NCBI GenBank assembly: GCA_001567255.1
Contig: LNBW01000078.1
Coordinates: 1-50,118 of the forward strand
Length of the DNA: 50,118 nt
Direction of reading: 5' to 3'
From: Bacteroidetes bacterium OLB9
GTDB taxonomy: Bacteria; Bacteroidota; Bacteroidia; Chitinophagales; Saprospiraceae
The position numbers and the translations under genes were made by a program. The notes below the pieces were generated by a model. That model searched no databases, was not told the DNA's origin, and saw only the letters and a program-made list of their open reading frames with translations. Shown here piece after piece: positions 25,568 to 33,863 of the stretch. Position 1 is the stretch's first letter. Each line of letters begins with the position of its first letter.

Positions 25568-26770
25568 TCACAAAATCTCAATTTTATCAATCTCTTTCAT
25601 CAATCTATCCGTTTCATTCAATGCCACAATGATTTTCTGATAATGCGAAATATCTTCAAAATCTAAAGCGCGGTCTTTGCGGTCCTTGAGCCATTTTTGA
25701 GCCGGCTGATAACCACCAATGTAAAACTCCCAAGCCACTTGCGGAACATTGTCAAAATATTGGGTTTCGTTGATAAATACTTTTCCGTTATCGTATTTTA
25801 GTTTGCCAACAACATTATCGCCATCAACCGGATATTGGGTGATGAATTTTTCAACTATGGGGCTTTCCAGCAAATGAATTTGGCGTATTTCTCCGCCCAA
25901 TGCCACCAATTTCCGAAACGATTCTCCGTAGTTTGGATAAGGCACTCTCGGAAAATCTATTTTCAAAAATTCTTTGTATTTTTCACGATATGAAGGTGAA
26001 TGCAAAACGGCATAGATGTAGTCTAATAGGTCTATTGGTGCAAACGACCCAAGGGGTCGAATATTTTTAACATCAGACAGATTGTCGATGTGCGACCCCG
26101 TAGGGGTCGTATGTTTTGGTGTGTCATCATTGCTATAAACATTTGAATCCTTCGGATTCTTTTCTGATACAAATTGCAAACCCAATTTTTCTTTAATGCT
26201 GTCCACAATTTCCATATTCAAATTAGGAACTCGCTCCGCTTCTGCTCCTAAAGTAGGGTCGGGATAAAGGTAGAGAGGGAAAATTAAGCCAGCACCAAAT
26301 TGCCCTGCAGTGCCTGTATAATTTATATCTGTCAACCCTTTACTTACAAAAAATCCAAATTTTTCTGTAATGGCTTGTCGTGGAAATAAAATTGCAATAT
26401 TTTCTTTTAATAAATGCTGCATTACTGCAAATCTATGACGAACAACTTTTTTTAAATCATATTCTATATTTTGAATATCAAATGGACGATAATAATATTT
26501 GCAATTATTGTCTTGGAATTTTTGTAAACTTATTAAATTGCTATCATCATGAGTTTTTACTCCACTTGTATTAATTGAAAACAGCTCATCAACTTTAACC
26601 CCTTTTTCATATTCTTTTTGACCTGTAAAATTTTTGTTTACAAAAAAGAAGTTAGGTTCATCGGGTTTTAGTTCTGCCCAATCTATACTTTTCACGGAAT
26701 TTTCATTCAGAAAATTGTATTTATCTTCTCGCTTGCCATAAAGGTCAAAGTGAAAAAACTTGTGCTTTTT
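25568..26770 (-). pseudogene. Type ISP restriction-modification enzyme, C-terminal fragment
   Basis: About 400 residues open from 26770 (no proper start; GTG at 26695 is internal). It begins HKFFHFDLYGKREDKYNF and contains YYYRPFD, LFPRQAITEKFGFFVS, NYTGTAGQFGAGLIFPLYLYP and, near the end, LLDYIYAVLHSPSYREKYKEFLKIDFPRVPYP and LKDRKDRALDFEDISHYQKII. This is the target-recognition and C-terminal region of type ISP (single-polypeptide, methylase-helicase-nuclease) enzymes. The methylase motifs and motor are missing. It is separated from the preceding fragment only by the YhcG gene, and deleting that insert between its 8-bp repeats restores one frame (VKKKHKFFHFDLYG). Three palindromic elements lie inside it. 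Confidence 0.85.
26045..26159. repeat. Three in-frame palindromic elements inside the restriction-gene remnant
   Basis: CGACCCAAGGGGTCG (26045-26059), CGACCCCGTAGGGGTCG (26093-26109) and GAATCCTTCGGATTC (26145-26159) lie close together in coding sequence without breaking the frame. They encode the low-conservation linker between GLQFVSEK and FAPIDLLDYIY. The first two resemble the palindromes at 44.3 kb. Confidence 0.75.
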
Positions 26771-27794
26771 TTATTTTTCATGTTGTTGTTCAAAAAAGTC
26801 GTTTTTGTAATTCTATTTCGCGAACCAATTCTTCTTCGCTTGGCAAATAGTGTATGTATTTACTAGCAAAAAAGTTGTTTGTTTTCGCTCAATACAGAGT
26901 ATTTAGCCACCACTTTGTCGGTGTCGGTGCACAGCAAAAGTCCAATGGTAGGATTGTCATCGGCTTGCCGTTTCAGGTCGTCATACATACGCACATACAT
27001 ATCCAGTTGTCCAATGTCTTGGTGGGTAAGTTTGTCGGTTTTTAGCTCTACAATGACAAAACATTTCAAGATGTAATTGTAAAAAACCAAATCGATATAA
27101 AAATCAGAATTTTCTGTGCGGATGTGTTCTTGTCGGCTCACAAAAGCAAAACCTTTACCCAATTCCAAGATAAAAGCTTGCAGATTATCTATCAATGCCT
27201 TTTCTAATTCGGCTTCTGTGTAGGCTTTACCTGCAGGGAGATTCAAAAATTCTAACACCATTGGGTTTTTGATAAAATCTTCTGCCTGCAAGGCTTTTGT
27301 TTTTGCGTTCATTTCGTCCTGCACCAATTGTTTATCGTCAGATGCCAACATTCTATCGTAATACAAGGTAGAAATGTTTCTATCTAATGTCCTAATAGAC
27401 CAAGTTTGTGCTGCAGCTTCTTGCAAGTAATACATTCTAGCTTTTTCGTTTGTAACACTTAATACTCTTTTAAAATGTGACCAAGACAATTGTGCACACA
27501 GTGTATGCACAATCTCAAAATCGGGAAAAGTTAAATAAAACTGTCTCATTAAAAAGACAACTCTCTCACCAAATCCTTTTCCAAATTCAGCAGTTAGTTC
27601 TTTAGAAATCGACTTAATCAATTCTTTTCCATATTCTGCTCTGTCTTTTCCGTTTTGCTCTTCTAGCACAATGCGTTCGCCAATTTTCCAATAGGCTTCA
27701 ACCATTGCCGTGTTAATGGCAGCATACGCTTTTTGCCGAGCAGAGGCTAAAATGGTTTTTATATCTTGTAGATAGTTCACGAATTTTGCTTTTT
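26763..27794. repeat. 8-bp direct repeats flanking the inserted YhcG gene
   Basis: TGCTTTTT at 26763-26770 and again at 27787-27794 bracket the insert 26771-27786. The insert is almost exactly the repaired YhcG gene (stop TAA at 26773-26771, start GTG at 27780). It looks like a target duplication or recombination microhomology. Confidence 0.65.
26771..27780 (-). CDS. YhcG-family (DUF1016) PD-(D/E)XK nuclease inserted in the type ISP gene
   Basis: GTG start at 27780, overlapping the stop of the upstream type ISP fragment as GTGA. The first frame gives 305 residues and stops at 26863. The N-terminal helical DUF1016 domain (YWKIGERIVLEEQ, GFGERVVFLMRQFYLTFPDFEIV, LSWSHFKRVL, WSIRTLDRNISTLYYDRML) is followed by the nuclease domain. 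That domain has DFYIDLVFYN (Asp ~230) and CFVIVELKTDKL (Glu ~245, Lys ~247), then QLDMYVRMYDD and NPTIGLLLCT. The usual ending is found across two T6 runs in other frames: ASKYIHYLPSEEELVREIE, then LFEQQHEK with stop at 26771. Repaired length is about 335, normal for the family. Family members occur in defence islands and type I R-M operons; activity here is inferred. Confidence 0.88.
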
Positions 27795-28073
27795 CTTTAC
27801 AAAAATATTGATGCTCACGCCCTGCATAATATCAAACACGTTTTGGTCGATACTTCCATCGGGTGCGGTTTCTTTTTTCTTGGCATTGCCGTGCAAGTCC
27901 AAAATATAAATTTTATCAAAAGTATTCATTAATTCTTCTCGCATTTTTCTATGAATTATTCCATCAATAAAACTATTATTAGAAATATAAGCCAAAATTC
28001 CTTCATCTGTCTTTTCAATGAAATGCTGTCTATATCTGATAAACTTGATATAATCATCAGAAAGAGGTTGCAC
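27777..28073 (-). pseudogene. Type ISP restriction-modification enzyme, middle fragment
   Basis: 98 residues from a GTG at 28073. They match the region just after the methylase NPPY motif of type ISP enzymes: QPLSDDYIKFIRYRQHFIEK, GILAYISNNSFIDGIIHRKM, IYILDLHGNAKKKETAPDGS, NVFDIMQGVSINIFVKK. The fragment ends at the YhcG insertion, and its last residues (QNS) come from inserted DNA. Upstream it is joined to the N-terminal fragment by a deletion that removed the nuclease, motor and first part of the methylase. Confidence 0.85.
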
Positions 28074-28191
28074 GTATTTCGGGCACTAAGCTTTCCAAAA
28101 GTTGTTGTAAATAACCACGAAAGGTATGTTCAGTTGCATTCCCGAGTCTGTACCTTTTGTCCAGATTGTCAATGTATTCCTCTAATGTCAT
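28057..28191 (-). pseudogene. Type ISP restriction-modification enzyme, N-terminal stub
   Basis: ATG at 28191 opens 44 codons (MTLEEYIDNLDKRYRL..., then EHTFRGYLQQLLESLVPEIR, stop at 28057). This is the conserved N-terminus of type ISP enzymes, where it precedes the Mrr-like nuclease domain. The match stops right after LVPEIRAT, and DNA from far downstream in the gene follows in a different frame. The original protein was probably over 1000 residues. Confidence 0.8.
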
Positions 28192-28371
28192 TTACTCAAA
28201 CTATTTCTGTCTATGTTTTGCAAAAATAAGGTTTTATGGCCTTTTAATCGCTGTCTTTAGAGAACACAAAATCTCAATATACTGTTTTTTTATTGTGACC
28301 TTCTTTTGTATGCTTTTCTACGACCGAGTATAAGCACTGGCACTACACTATTCTATCAAAGCATTATTTTG

Positions 28372-28599
28372 TCATACAGCGAAGGAAAGGTGTATTCTAT
28401 TTTTATAAAGTTGTTGTCGTACGTTGATGGTTTTGTCTCTGATGTCAAAGATATACATTTCTGCCGGTAAATCGATGATATCGACCTTAATATGTATGCC
28501 ACTCAAGGTTTTTATAGCTTGTCCCATCTTATTATAAATGGTTATGGAATCGAGGCTGTCCATATTTTGAGTATTTCAATACCCGATGCAGGATGAGGT
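28372..28599 (-). pseudogene. Remnant of a T9SS-sorted protein (C-terminal sorting domain only)
   Basis: The 63-residue frame (SLDSITIYNKMGQAIKTLSG, then VDIIDLPAEMYIFDIRDK) is a T9SS type A sorting domain. The preceding 35 bp give PHPASGIEI in another frame, the usual P-N-P-A-like opening of that domain. Everything upstream is gone. The break coincides with the R1 repeat fragment at 28600-28628, beyond which the TonB gene ends. Confidence 0.7.
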
Positions 28600-28628
28600 A
28601 CAATGTCTAATGACTAATATGGATTAAA
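28600..28628 (+). repeat. R1 repeat, right-end fragment (copy E)
   Basis: AATGTCTAATGACTAATATGG plus GATTAAAA matches the right end of R1 copies A and C. It abuts the truncated T9SS remnant, and its end overlaps the stop codon of the TonB receptor gene. Confidence 0.65.
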
Positions 28629-31086
28629 AGTGAAATATTAATTTTATACTAATATTTCTCCCCATATCATATATTCCCAAATGGCCACTAGTAGAATGAC
28701 TAAAATACTCGAAGTACTTCAATCGGTTCAAATGCGATTGATATGCTTTGTCAAAGATATTGTTAGCTTGAAGAGTGACTTTAACCGCATGCGTTTCATT
28801 ATATTTAATCTCTGCACTTAATCCTATGTTGAAAAGAGTATAACCTGGAGTAAAAGTTTCGGTATTACTCAGTCCTAAGTAATGATTTTGAGCGTCATTG
28901 ACTTCCATTTCTAACCTTGGTGTGCATGAAATCAGTTTTCCTAGAGAAGATTTCATTTCGTATTCCATACTGCTCACTAATTTCAATGGTGGCATCAGCG
29001 GTAAATATTCACCTTCGATACCCTTACCCTCAAAAATAGGATTCTTATTGATTCCATAAACAACACTTATGCTATTACTCCACATAAACCCTTTTATTCT
29101 TTGCGGATGAATGGCAAACCAAATTTCCGAACCAAATAAATGAGCTTCAGATTGTTGATATTGGTATGTTCTATTGCCTTGAGCATCTAAAATCGGATTG
29201 CCATTGATATCAGCTACGGCTGCCATATAAATAAAATTTTGGATGTTGTTATTAAAAAAACTTGCGTCTGCCGATATATCTTTATTCTTGAAACTGATGC
29301 CTAGGTCTTCCTGCAATGAAAATTCGGGTCTAAAATTTCTGTTACCCAGATAGATAATATGTGCACCTGGATCAAGGCCGTTACTGCCTATTTCAGTAAT
29401 ATTTGGCGAGCGATATGCTCTCCCGATATTGGTTTTTAAACTGAGATTTTGAGAAAATCTAAAAGTCGCGCCTATACTTCCGCTGACACCATGAAAAGTT
29501 TTCCGATAAGACGGAAATTGTAATATAGCTTTTGGGTCATTAGCGTCTGTTTTTTGTTCAAAATCTGTTTGAGGGTTTATTCCTACATAAAAGTCATCCC
29601 ATCTAATGTGCCGTAAATCATAACGAATGCCGCCGCTTATACTCCATCTTTCCTTTTTCCATTTTGTATATAGATACGTGCCGACATCGTATAAGTCGTA
29701 ATCAGGTATAGGAAAATCAGTTGCATCTTTACTTTTGTTGTTTTGCAACATTCCATTCATTCCGACGGCGGTTTCTATGTTGGTAAATTTTGGCGCATTA
29801 TAGCGTATTCCGTAGTTGACTGTGTTTAATTGCATATACATGCCGGCTTGTCTGGGTAATGTAGGATGGGTAAATTCTCTTCTGATATTTTGTTGTCCGC
29901 CCAGTATGAGATCTATATCACCCTTTCCTATAGCGTAGAAACTGTGCAAATAGAGCCTGTAATGTTGAATGTGTTGAGACAAATCGGGTATTTTGTATGA
30001 ATTCAATTCAATGTCCGTAACAAAAGGTCTAGTTGTTATGTCGTCATCATCACCTTCAAATATTTGCTTTGTAAATTTTCGAGTTTGAGCATCTCTGCTA
30101 CCATCCGGTATTCCCTGATGATTATCATAAAGGGTAAAGTTGAGGTGTGTATAACCTGTAGTAGAATGGTAACCTGCCAAAGCAGAAAAGTTCCTTTCAT
30201 TGAAGTTGGTCAGATAAACTCGTCCATCAATAGGATTTCGATAATTTTTTGCCATTTTGTATGAACCACCCAATGCAAATAAAAAATGGTCGTCAGCATA
30301 ATTAAGGTTCAAACCATTTCCGATCAGATTATTATTGGTATGATATGTAGTGACCAATCTTCCGTGAATTTTACTGTCATTTTCTTTGGGTAATTTTGGA
30401 AATAAACTAATCACGCCTGCTATGGCGTCGCTTCCGTATAATAGACTAGCAGGTCCTTTAATCACTTCTGCTCTATCGATGTTATAATCATCCACTTCTA
30501 AACCGTGTTCGTCACCATATTGCTGTCCTTCTTGCCTTATGCCATCATAAAGGGTCAGTACACGATTATAGCCTAATCCGTGGATGAAAGGTTTTGAAAT
30601 ATTAGGCCCTGTTTTAACGGCATTTAAACCCGGAACGTTTTTGACCAATGCGTCGATGACATTGTTTTCAGTTGTTCTTTCTATTTCCTTGGGTGATACA
30701 GTGGTGATCGATATCGGATTTTCTCGGATAAGTGTTGCTCTAGTCACACCCGTTATCACAATATCTTCTAAAACGACACTGTCAGATTTTAAAAAAATAA
30801 GATAATCATTCCTATTGGGTGAAATCTGTAAACGATCTTGTTGATATCCTAAGGTTTGAAAAATAAGTATAGGTCGGTTTATAGTATCGGCTATCCGGAG
30901 AGAAAATTTCCCATTTTCATCTGTAAGTGTTCCTTTTTGTTCTTGTGAAAGCAATACATTACAAAACTCAATTGCTGCTTTGGTATCAGCATCCAATATC
31001 GTTCCTGAAATGGTTCGTTGTTGAGCAATGCTGAGTGTGCTGGAATAATAAAGTATAAATAGTAAAATGGAGATTCTCATCAGCAT
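28624..31086 (-). CDS. TonB-dependent outer-membrane receptor (metal-related)
   Basis: 820 residues. Signal peptide (ISILLFILYYSSTLSIAQQ), then a CarboxypepD_reg-like domain (ISGTILDADTKAAIEFCNVL, GTLTDENGKFSLRI). The plug runs from about residue 110 to 230 (VIDALVKNVPGLNAVKTG, RVLTLYDGIRQEGQQYGDEH, VIKGPASLLYGSDAIAGVI), followed by a ~590-residue 22-strand-type barrel ending in an aromatic residue (IKLIFHF). The plug segment GQQYGDEHG is shared with metal-type (for example zinc) receptors. It is divergent from a DtxR-family regulator with a shared operator, which points to metal (Fe, Mn or Zn) uptake under metal control. ExbB/ExbD/TonB are not in the window. Confidence 0.9.
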   Translation of the reverse strand: MLMRISILLFILYYSSTLSIAQQRTISGTILDADTKAAIEFCNVLLSQEQKGTLTDENGKFSLRIADTINRPILIFQTLGYQQDRLQISPNRNDYLIFLKSDSVVLEDIVITGVTRATLIRENPISITTVSPKEIERTTENNVIDALVKNVPGLNAVKTGPNISKPFIHGLGYNRVLTLYDGIRQEGQQYGDEHGLEVDDYNIDRAEVIKGPASLLYGSDAIAGVISLFPKLPKENDSKIHGRLVTTYHTNNNLIGNGLNLNYADDHFLFALGGSYKMAKNYRNPIDGRVYLTNFNERNFSALAGYHSTTGYTHLNFTLYDNHQGIPDGSRDAQTRKFTKQIFEGDDDDITTRPFVTDIELNSYKIPDLSQHIQHYRLYLHSFYAIGKGDIDLILGGQQNIRREFTHPTLPRQAGMYMQLNTVNYGIRYNAPKFTNIETAVGMNGMLQNNKSKDATDFPIPDYDLYDVGTYLYTKWKKERWSISGGIRYDLRHIRWDDFYVGINPQTDFEQKTDANDPKAILQFPSYRKTFHGVSGSIGATFRFSQNLSLKTNIGRAYRSPNITEIGSNGLDPGAHIIYLGNRNFRPEFSLQEDLGISFKNKDISADASFFNNNIQNFIYMAAVADINGNPILDAQGNRTYQYQQSEAHLFGSEIWFAIHPQRIKGFMWSNSISVVYGINKNPIFEGKGIEGEYLPLMPPLKLVSSMEYEMKSSLGKLISCTPRLEMEVNDAQNHYLGLSNTETFTPGYTLFNIGLSAEIKYNETHAVKVTLQANNIFDKAYQSHLNRLKYFEYFSHSTSGHLGIYDMGRNISIKLIFHF

Positions 31087-31105
31087 ATATTAAATGTTTT
31101 ATGTG

Positions 31106-31113
31106 CAAAATTA
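31106..31113 (-). promoter_or_regulatory. -7 box of the TonB receptor gene
   Basis: TAATTTTG on the minus strand, 20 bp from the ATG at 31086. The DtxR-type operator lies immediately upstream, between the -7 and -33 positions. Confidence 0.5.
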
Positions 31114-31118
31114 TAAAA

Positions 31119-31134
31119 GTTAGGCAAGACTAAC
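31119..31134. promoter_or_regulatory. Palindromic DtxR-type operator
   Basis: GTTAGGCAAGACTAAC is a 5-bp perfect inverted repeat (GTTAG/CTAAC) with a 6-bp centre, very close to known DtxR/MntR-family boxes built on TTAGG...CTAA. It lies in the 83-bp gap between the divergent receptor and regulator. Binding there would block the receptor promoter, and it lies near -44 relative to the expected regulator start. Confidence 0.7.
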
Positions 31135-31157
31135 AAAATAAATTAAAAAAATCTTTT

Positions 31158-31165
31158 TACCTTTG
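31158..31165 (+). promoter_or_regulatory. -7 box of the DtxR-type regulator (near-leaderless)
   Basis: TACCTTTG ends 4 bp before the ATG at 31170, so transcription should begin at about the start codon. Confidence 0.6.
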
Positions 31166-31169
31166 GGCT

Positions 31170-31826
31170 ATGGTATCACAAACAGAGGAGAATTATTTAA
31201 AGGCACTGTTTCATTTAACTTATGAAATAGGGCAAAAAACAGAAGCTGGCACCAACGAGTTGGCTGAATTTTTGGAGGTTAAGCCTGCCAGTGTCAATGA
31301 CATGCTTAAAAAGTTGAAGGAAAAGGATCTAGTTTCTTATGAGAAGTATGGAAAAATTACTTTAACTAAGAAGGGAAAAGATATTGCAGTTGAAATTGTA
31401 AGAAAACACCGCTTATGGGAGACATTTTTATATAAGAAGATGGATTTTACTTGGGATGAAGTTCACGAAGTTGCAGAACAATTAGAGCATATAAAATCTC
31501 AAAAATTGGTAAAGCAATTAGAAATATTTCTAGATTTTCCCGAGATTGACCCTCATGGGGATCCTATTCCAAATGAGAAAGGTGAGATTAAGAAATTAGC
31601 TCGTATTTCTCTTTCTGAAGTGAATGTAGGTAATGTTTGCAGATTAGTTGCGGTAAAGGACGGCAGTGTAGCATTCTTACAATATGTAGCAAAGTTAGGT
31701 TTAGACCTAAACAGTAAGATTAAAGTCATTAGTCGTCTAGAATTTGATGGTTCGATAGAAATTGAAGTCAATAACCAGCGTTATACAGTGAGCCAAAAAT
31801 TTGGCAATAATTTGTTTGTTGTTTAA
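31170..31826 (+). CDS. DtxR/MntR-family metal-dependent transcriptional regulator
   Basis: 218 residues. N-terminal winged helix (SQTEENYLKALFHLTYEIG, ELAEFLEVKPASVNDMLKKL, YEKYGKITLTKKGKDIA). The dimerisation/metal domain starts RKHRLWETFLYKKM, with His and Glu metal ligands in DEVHEVAEQLEHI and FPEIDPHGDPIPN. The C-terminal ~80 residues are a FeoA/SH3-like domain (VCRLVAVKDGSVAFLQYVAKLGL). In its metal-bound form it should repress the divergent TonB receptor gene through the palindrome at 31119. Which metal it senses cannot be fixed from sequence. Confidence 0.92.
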   Translation: MVSQTEENYLKALFHLTYEIGQKTEAGTNELAEFLEVKPASVNDMLKKLKEKDLVSYEKYGKITLTKKGKDIAVEIVRKHRLWETFLYKKMDFTWDEVHEVAEQLEHIKSQKLVKQLEIFLDFPEIDPHGDPIPNEKGEIKKLARISLSEVNVGNVCRLVAVKDGSVAFLQYVAKLGLDLNSKIKVISRLEFDGSIEIEVNNQRYTVSQKFGNNLFVV

Positions 31827-31992
31827 CCCAAAATAGCGCTTTAGAAATTGACTACATGAAAATGCTACTTCGTACTCATTTTACTGTCCTCGACGTACTA
31901 AAACTGTGAATGCGGATTAAAAACTCCGAGCCGTATAGCTATTTTGTATCATTTCCCTTCGTCACAAAGTCTAATGACTAATAGGGATTTAA
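31822..31992 (+). repeat. R1 dispersed repeat, copy C
   Basis: Begins at the stop codon of the DtxR-type gene with TTTAACCCAAAA and follows copy A closely: ACTACATGAAAATGCTACTT, ACTCATTTTACTGTCCTCGA, GGATTAAAAACTCCGAGCC, TATAGCTATTTTGTATCATT, AAGTCTAATGACTAATAGGG. It lacks 12 bp present in copies A and D after CTACTTC. Confidence 0.85.
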
Positions 31993-32110
31993 TGCATTAT
32001 ATGGATATGGTGTTTTAGGTAAAGTCAACTTTAAAAAGAATAAATATATCACAGATTTCTGAATATCTATCCTAATGCTCGCCACCTTACAATGCAGCTT
32101 TAGCTGATTT

Positions 32111-32581
32111 TTATGGTTTGAATCGAGTCATTATTTTGTCGATTCGCCTTTTATTCTGCTGTTGCAATAATGATGGGCATAAATTCATTAAAATATTTAC
32201 AATCAAGAGGATGCCGGCAAAAATATATTCCTGGTTGAAAATTTTAAAAATCACAATGATCGTCACGCATAAAAACCCAAATAAATGATCAATTTCTGCT
32301 TTCGTCATTTGATTTCGGATATTATTTAAATCAGAAATATTCGCCTTCCCGTCTAATTTTAGATTTGGATTTAGGTATTTTAAAAAAGTATTTTTTACAG
32401 CCCATTTTACCAGTCCCACACCCATTAAATGATTGAGAAATTGATTGCGGATAAAGTTTAGATTTGATAAAGTTTTTGTATAAAATTCGGATTTGTTAAT
32501 AAGTGCCGTCAAAACCATTCCGACAATAAACGAAATAAAAACAATGGAAATGCTGAAACTCAGGTATTTTAATATCGTCAT
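32111..32581 (-). CDS. Membrane protein resembling CrtO-type acyltransferases
   Basis: 156 residues from ATG 32581 (MTILKYLSFSISIVFISFIV); the frame opens at 32626. There is one N-terminal and two C-terminal hydrophobic helices (FGFLCVTIIVIFKIF, YIFAGILLIVNILMNL). The middle part NHLMGVGLVKWAVKNTFLKY and RNQMTKAEIDHLFGF recalls the small membrane proteins named after staphyloxanthin acyltransferase CrtO. That naming rests on pattern memory, so function is uncertain. No pigment genes are nearby. Confidence 0.65.
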   Translation of the reverse strand: MTILKYLSFSISIVFISFIVGMVLTALINKSEFYTKTLSNLNFIRNQFLNHLMGVGLVKWAVKNTFLKYLNPNLKLDGKANISDLNNIRNQMTKAEIDHLFGFLCVTIIVIFKIFNQEYIFAGILLIVNILMNLCPSLLQQQNKRRIDKIMTRFKP

Positions 32582-32747
32582 TTTTGATTCACTTATATAT
32601 TCTACTGTTATTGATGTTAGTATCACACAATCATAGACGATGGTTAGGCATGGTAGAATGGGGTATCACCGAGCCATCATAGCACAATTGTACAGCTAAA
32701 GTATAAAAGTTTTATTGAATTTTTGGGAAGTGCTTATTGCTATCGTC

Positions 32748-33473
32748 CTATTTTTTAGTCAGTTGGTTAATATCTCCGATCATAAAGGTGTGTTTTCCTT
32801 TGTCGGCAATTTTGGTAATCGTCTCAATGATTTGGAAAAACTTAATATTATCATCATCTTTCATGAGCTCAGAAGCATTCTTTAATGCCCTTGCTGTTGC
32901 GACTGTTGTTCTGGCATTTTCAAGCTCTGATTTTGCTCTGATTTTTGCTTCTAAATGTTTAGCAAATAAGTCTTGAATTGATTTTGGAAATGTTAAGTCT
33001 CGCAGCTGGGCTTGTTCTATGGTGATGCCAAAGTCTGAAACTTCTTTCTCCATTTCAGCCGTTTTAAACTCGGTCAACTCATATCTATTTTCATTGATAG
33101 ATTCACTATCCATTTCTGCAATTCTGTTTCTGATATACACCTGTACTATATTATGAATACGGCGCTCTGCTTCTAGAATGATATCATCTATCGGCCGATC
33201 AAGCGCAAACTTGCTAAGAAACTGCTGTCCATCATTTATTTTGTAAATGACATTAAATGAAAATCGAAGCGCTACATTGTCTTTGGCCAATACTTCTTGA
33301 TTCGTAACCGTCAATAGTTTTGTGGTTTCAGGTAGTAAGTATAACTCCGTCCTATTTTTCCAATCCCAAACTTCGTGATAGCCCGGTGTCAATTTTTGTT
33401 CAAAAATGTTGTTACGGAATAGAAAACCGACAGTATTGGGTTTTACTTGATATTGTTTTTTAAAAATGCTCAT
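32748..33473 (-). CDS. SPFH/Band 7 domain protein (slipin-like)
   Basis: 241 residues forming one Band 7 domain without an obvious N-terminal membrane helix. Beta-rich start (VKPNTVGFLFRNNIFEQKLT, GYHEVWDWKNRTELYLLP), the core LTVTNQEVLAKDNVALRFSF, then VQVYIRNRIAEMD and the coiled-coil region GITIEQAQLRDLTFPKSIQ...AKHLEAKIRAKSELENARTT. SPFH proteins oligomerise at membranes and partner with proteases or NfeD. No NfeD or FtsH gene is adjacent. Confidence 0.87.
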   Translation of the reverse strand: MSIFKKQYQVKPNTVGFLFRNNIFEQKLTPGYHEVWDWKNRTELYLLPETTKLLTVTNQEVLAKDNVALRFSFNVIYKINDGQQFLSKFALDRPIDDIILEAERRIHNIVQVYIRNRIAEMDSESINENRYELTEFKTAEMEKEVSDFGITIEQAQLRDLTFPKSIQDLFAKHLEAKIRAKSELENARTTVATARALKNASELMKDDDNIKFFQIIETITKIADKGKHTFMIGDINQLTKK

Positions 33474-33863
33474 TTTTTATATTTTATTTGATTATGGTCA
33501 ATTCAATAAGGAGAAGAACACTAAAATGGAGGGAAGTCAAGTTGAGTTTGAACCATGTGTCCAAGCGGTATCCTTTGGCTTGCAAACTCTATTTCAGTTT
33601 GAGTATTGCTACTCTGTTCTTCACCTTTTCGTTGTCAGCTTGTTAAGGCTTGTGGTCTTTCGACCGACATAGTATGGGGCATCGCACCCCTTGGGACGAA
33701 GCGCCGCAATTCCCTGTTTAATATGCTTGTCCCTTCGTCAAAACAGGTGGCGGTTTTTTTTTAAAATTTTTTTTTATTTATTGTGAAATGTACATTGCTT
33801 TTTGTATCGGGTTTAGCGTTTTTTAGTGTGTTAATGTATCGGGATTTTGCTGTGATTTTGATG
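33474..33863. other. Gene-free stretch with a GC-rich structured element
   Basis: 390 bp without a convincing gene. The right half (33676-33762) holds the hairpins described separately; the left half shows nothing distinctive. Confidence 0.55.
33676..33762 (+). terminator. Strong terminator-like hairpin in an intergenic GC-rich element
   Basis: GGGG/CCCC (33676-33679 with 33687-33690) precedes a nested hairpin, CGCC + CCTGTTT pairing with AAACAGG + GGCG (33702-33752), followed by nine T. GACGAAG can alternatively pair with CTTCGTC. It reads as a plus-strand terminator, yet no plus-strand gene ends here; it may instead end an unannotated RNA or be a dispersed repeat related to 5500-5586. Confidence 0.55.

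Noticed and set aside
33474..33762. tmRNA, SRP RNA or 6S RNA gene
   Set aside because: Searched by eye for conserved cores (such as the SRP tetraloop region or a CCA-ending tRNA-like part) and found none; only hairpins with a T tract.
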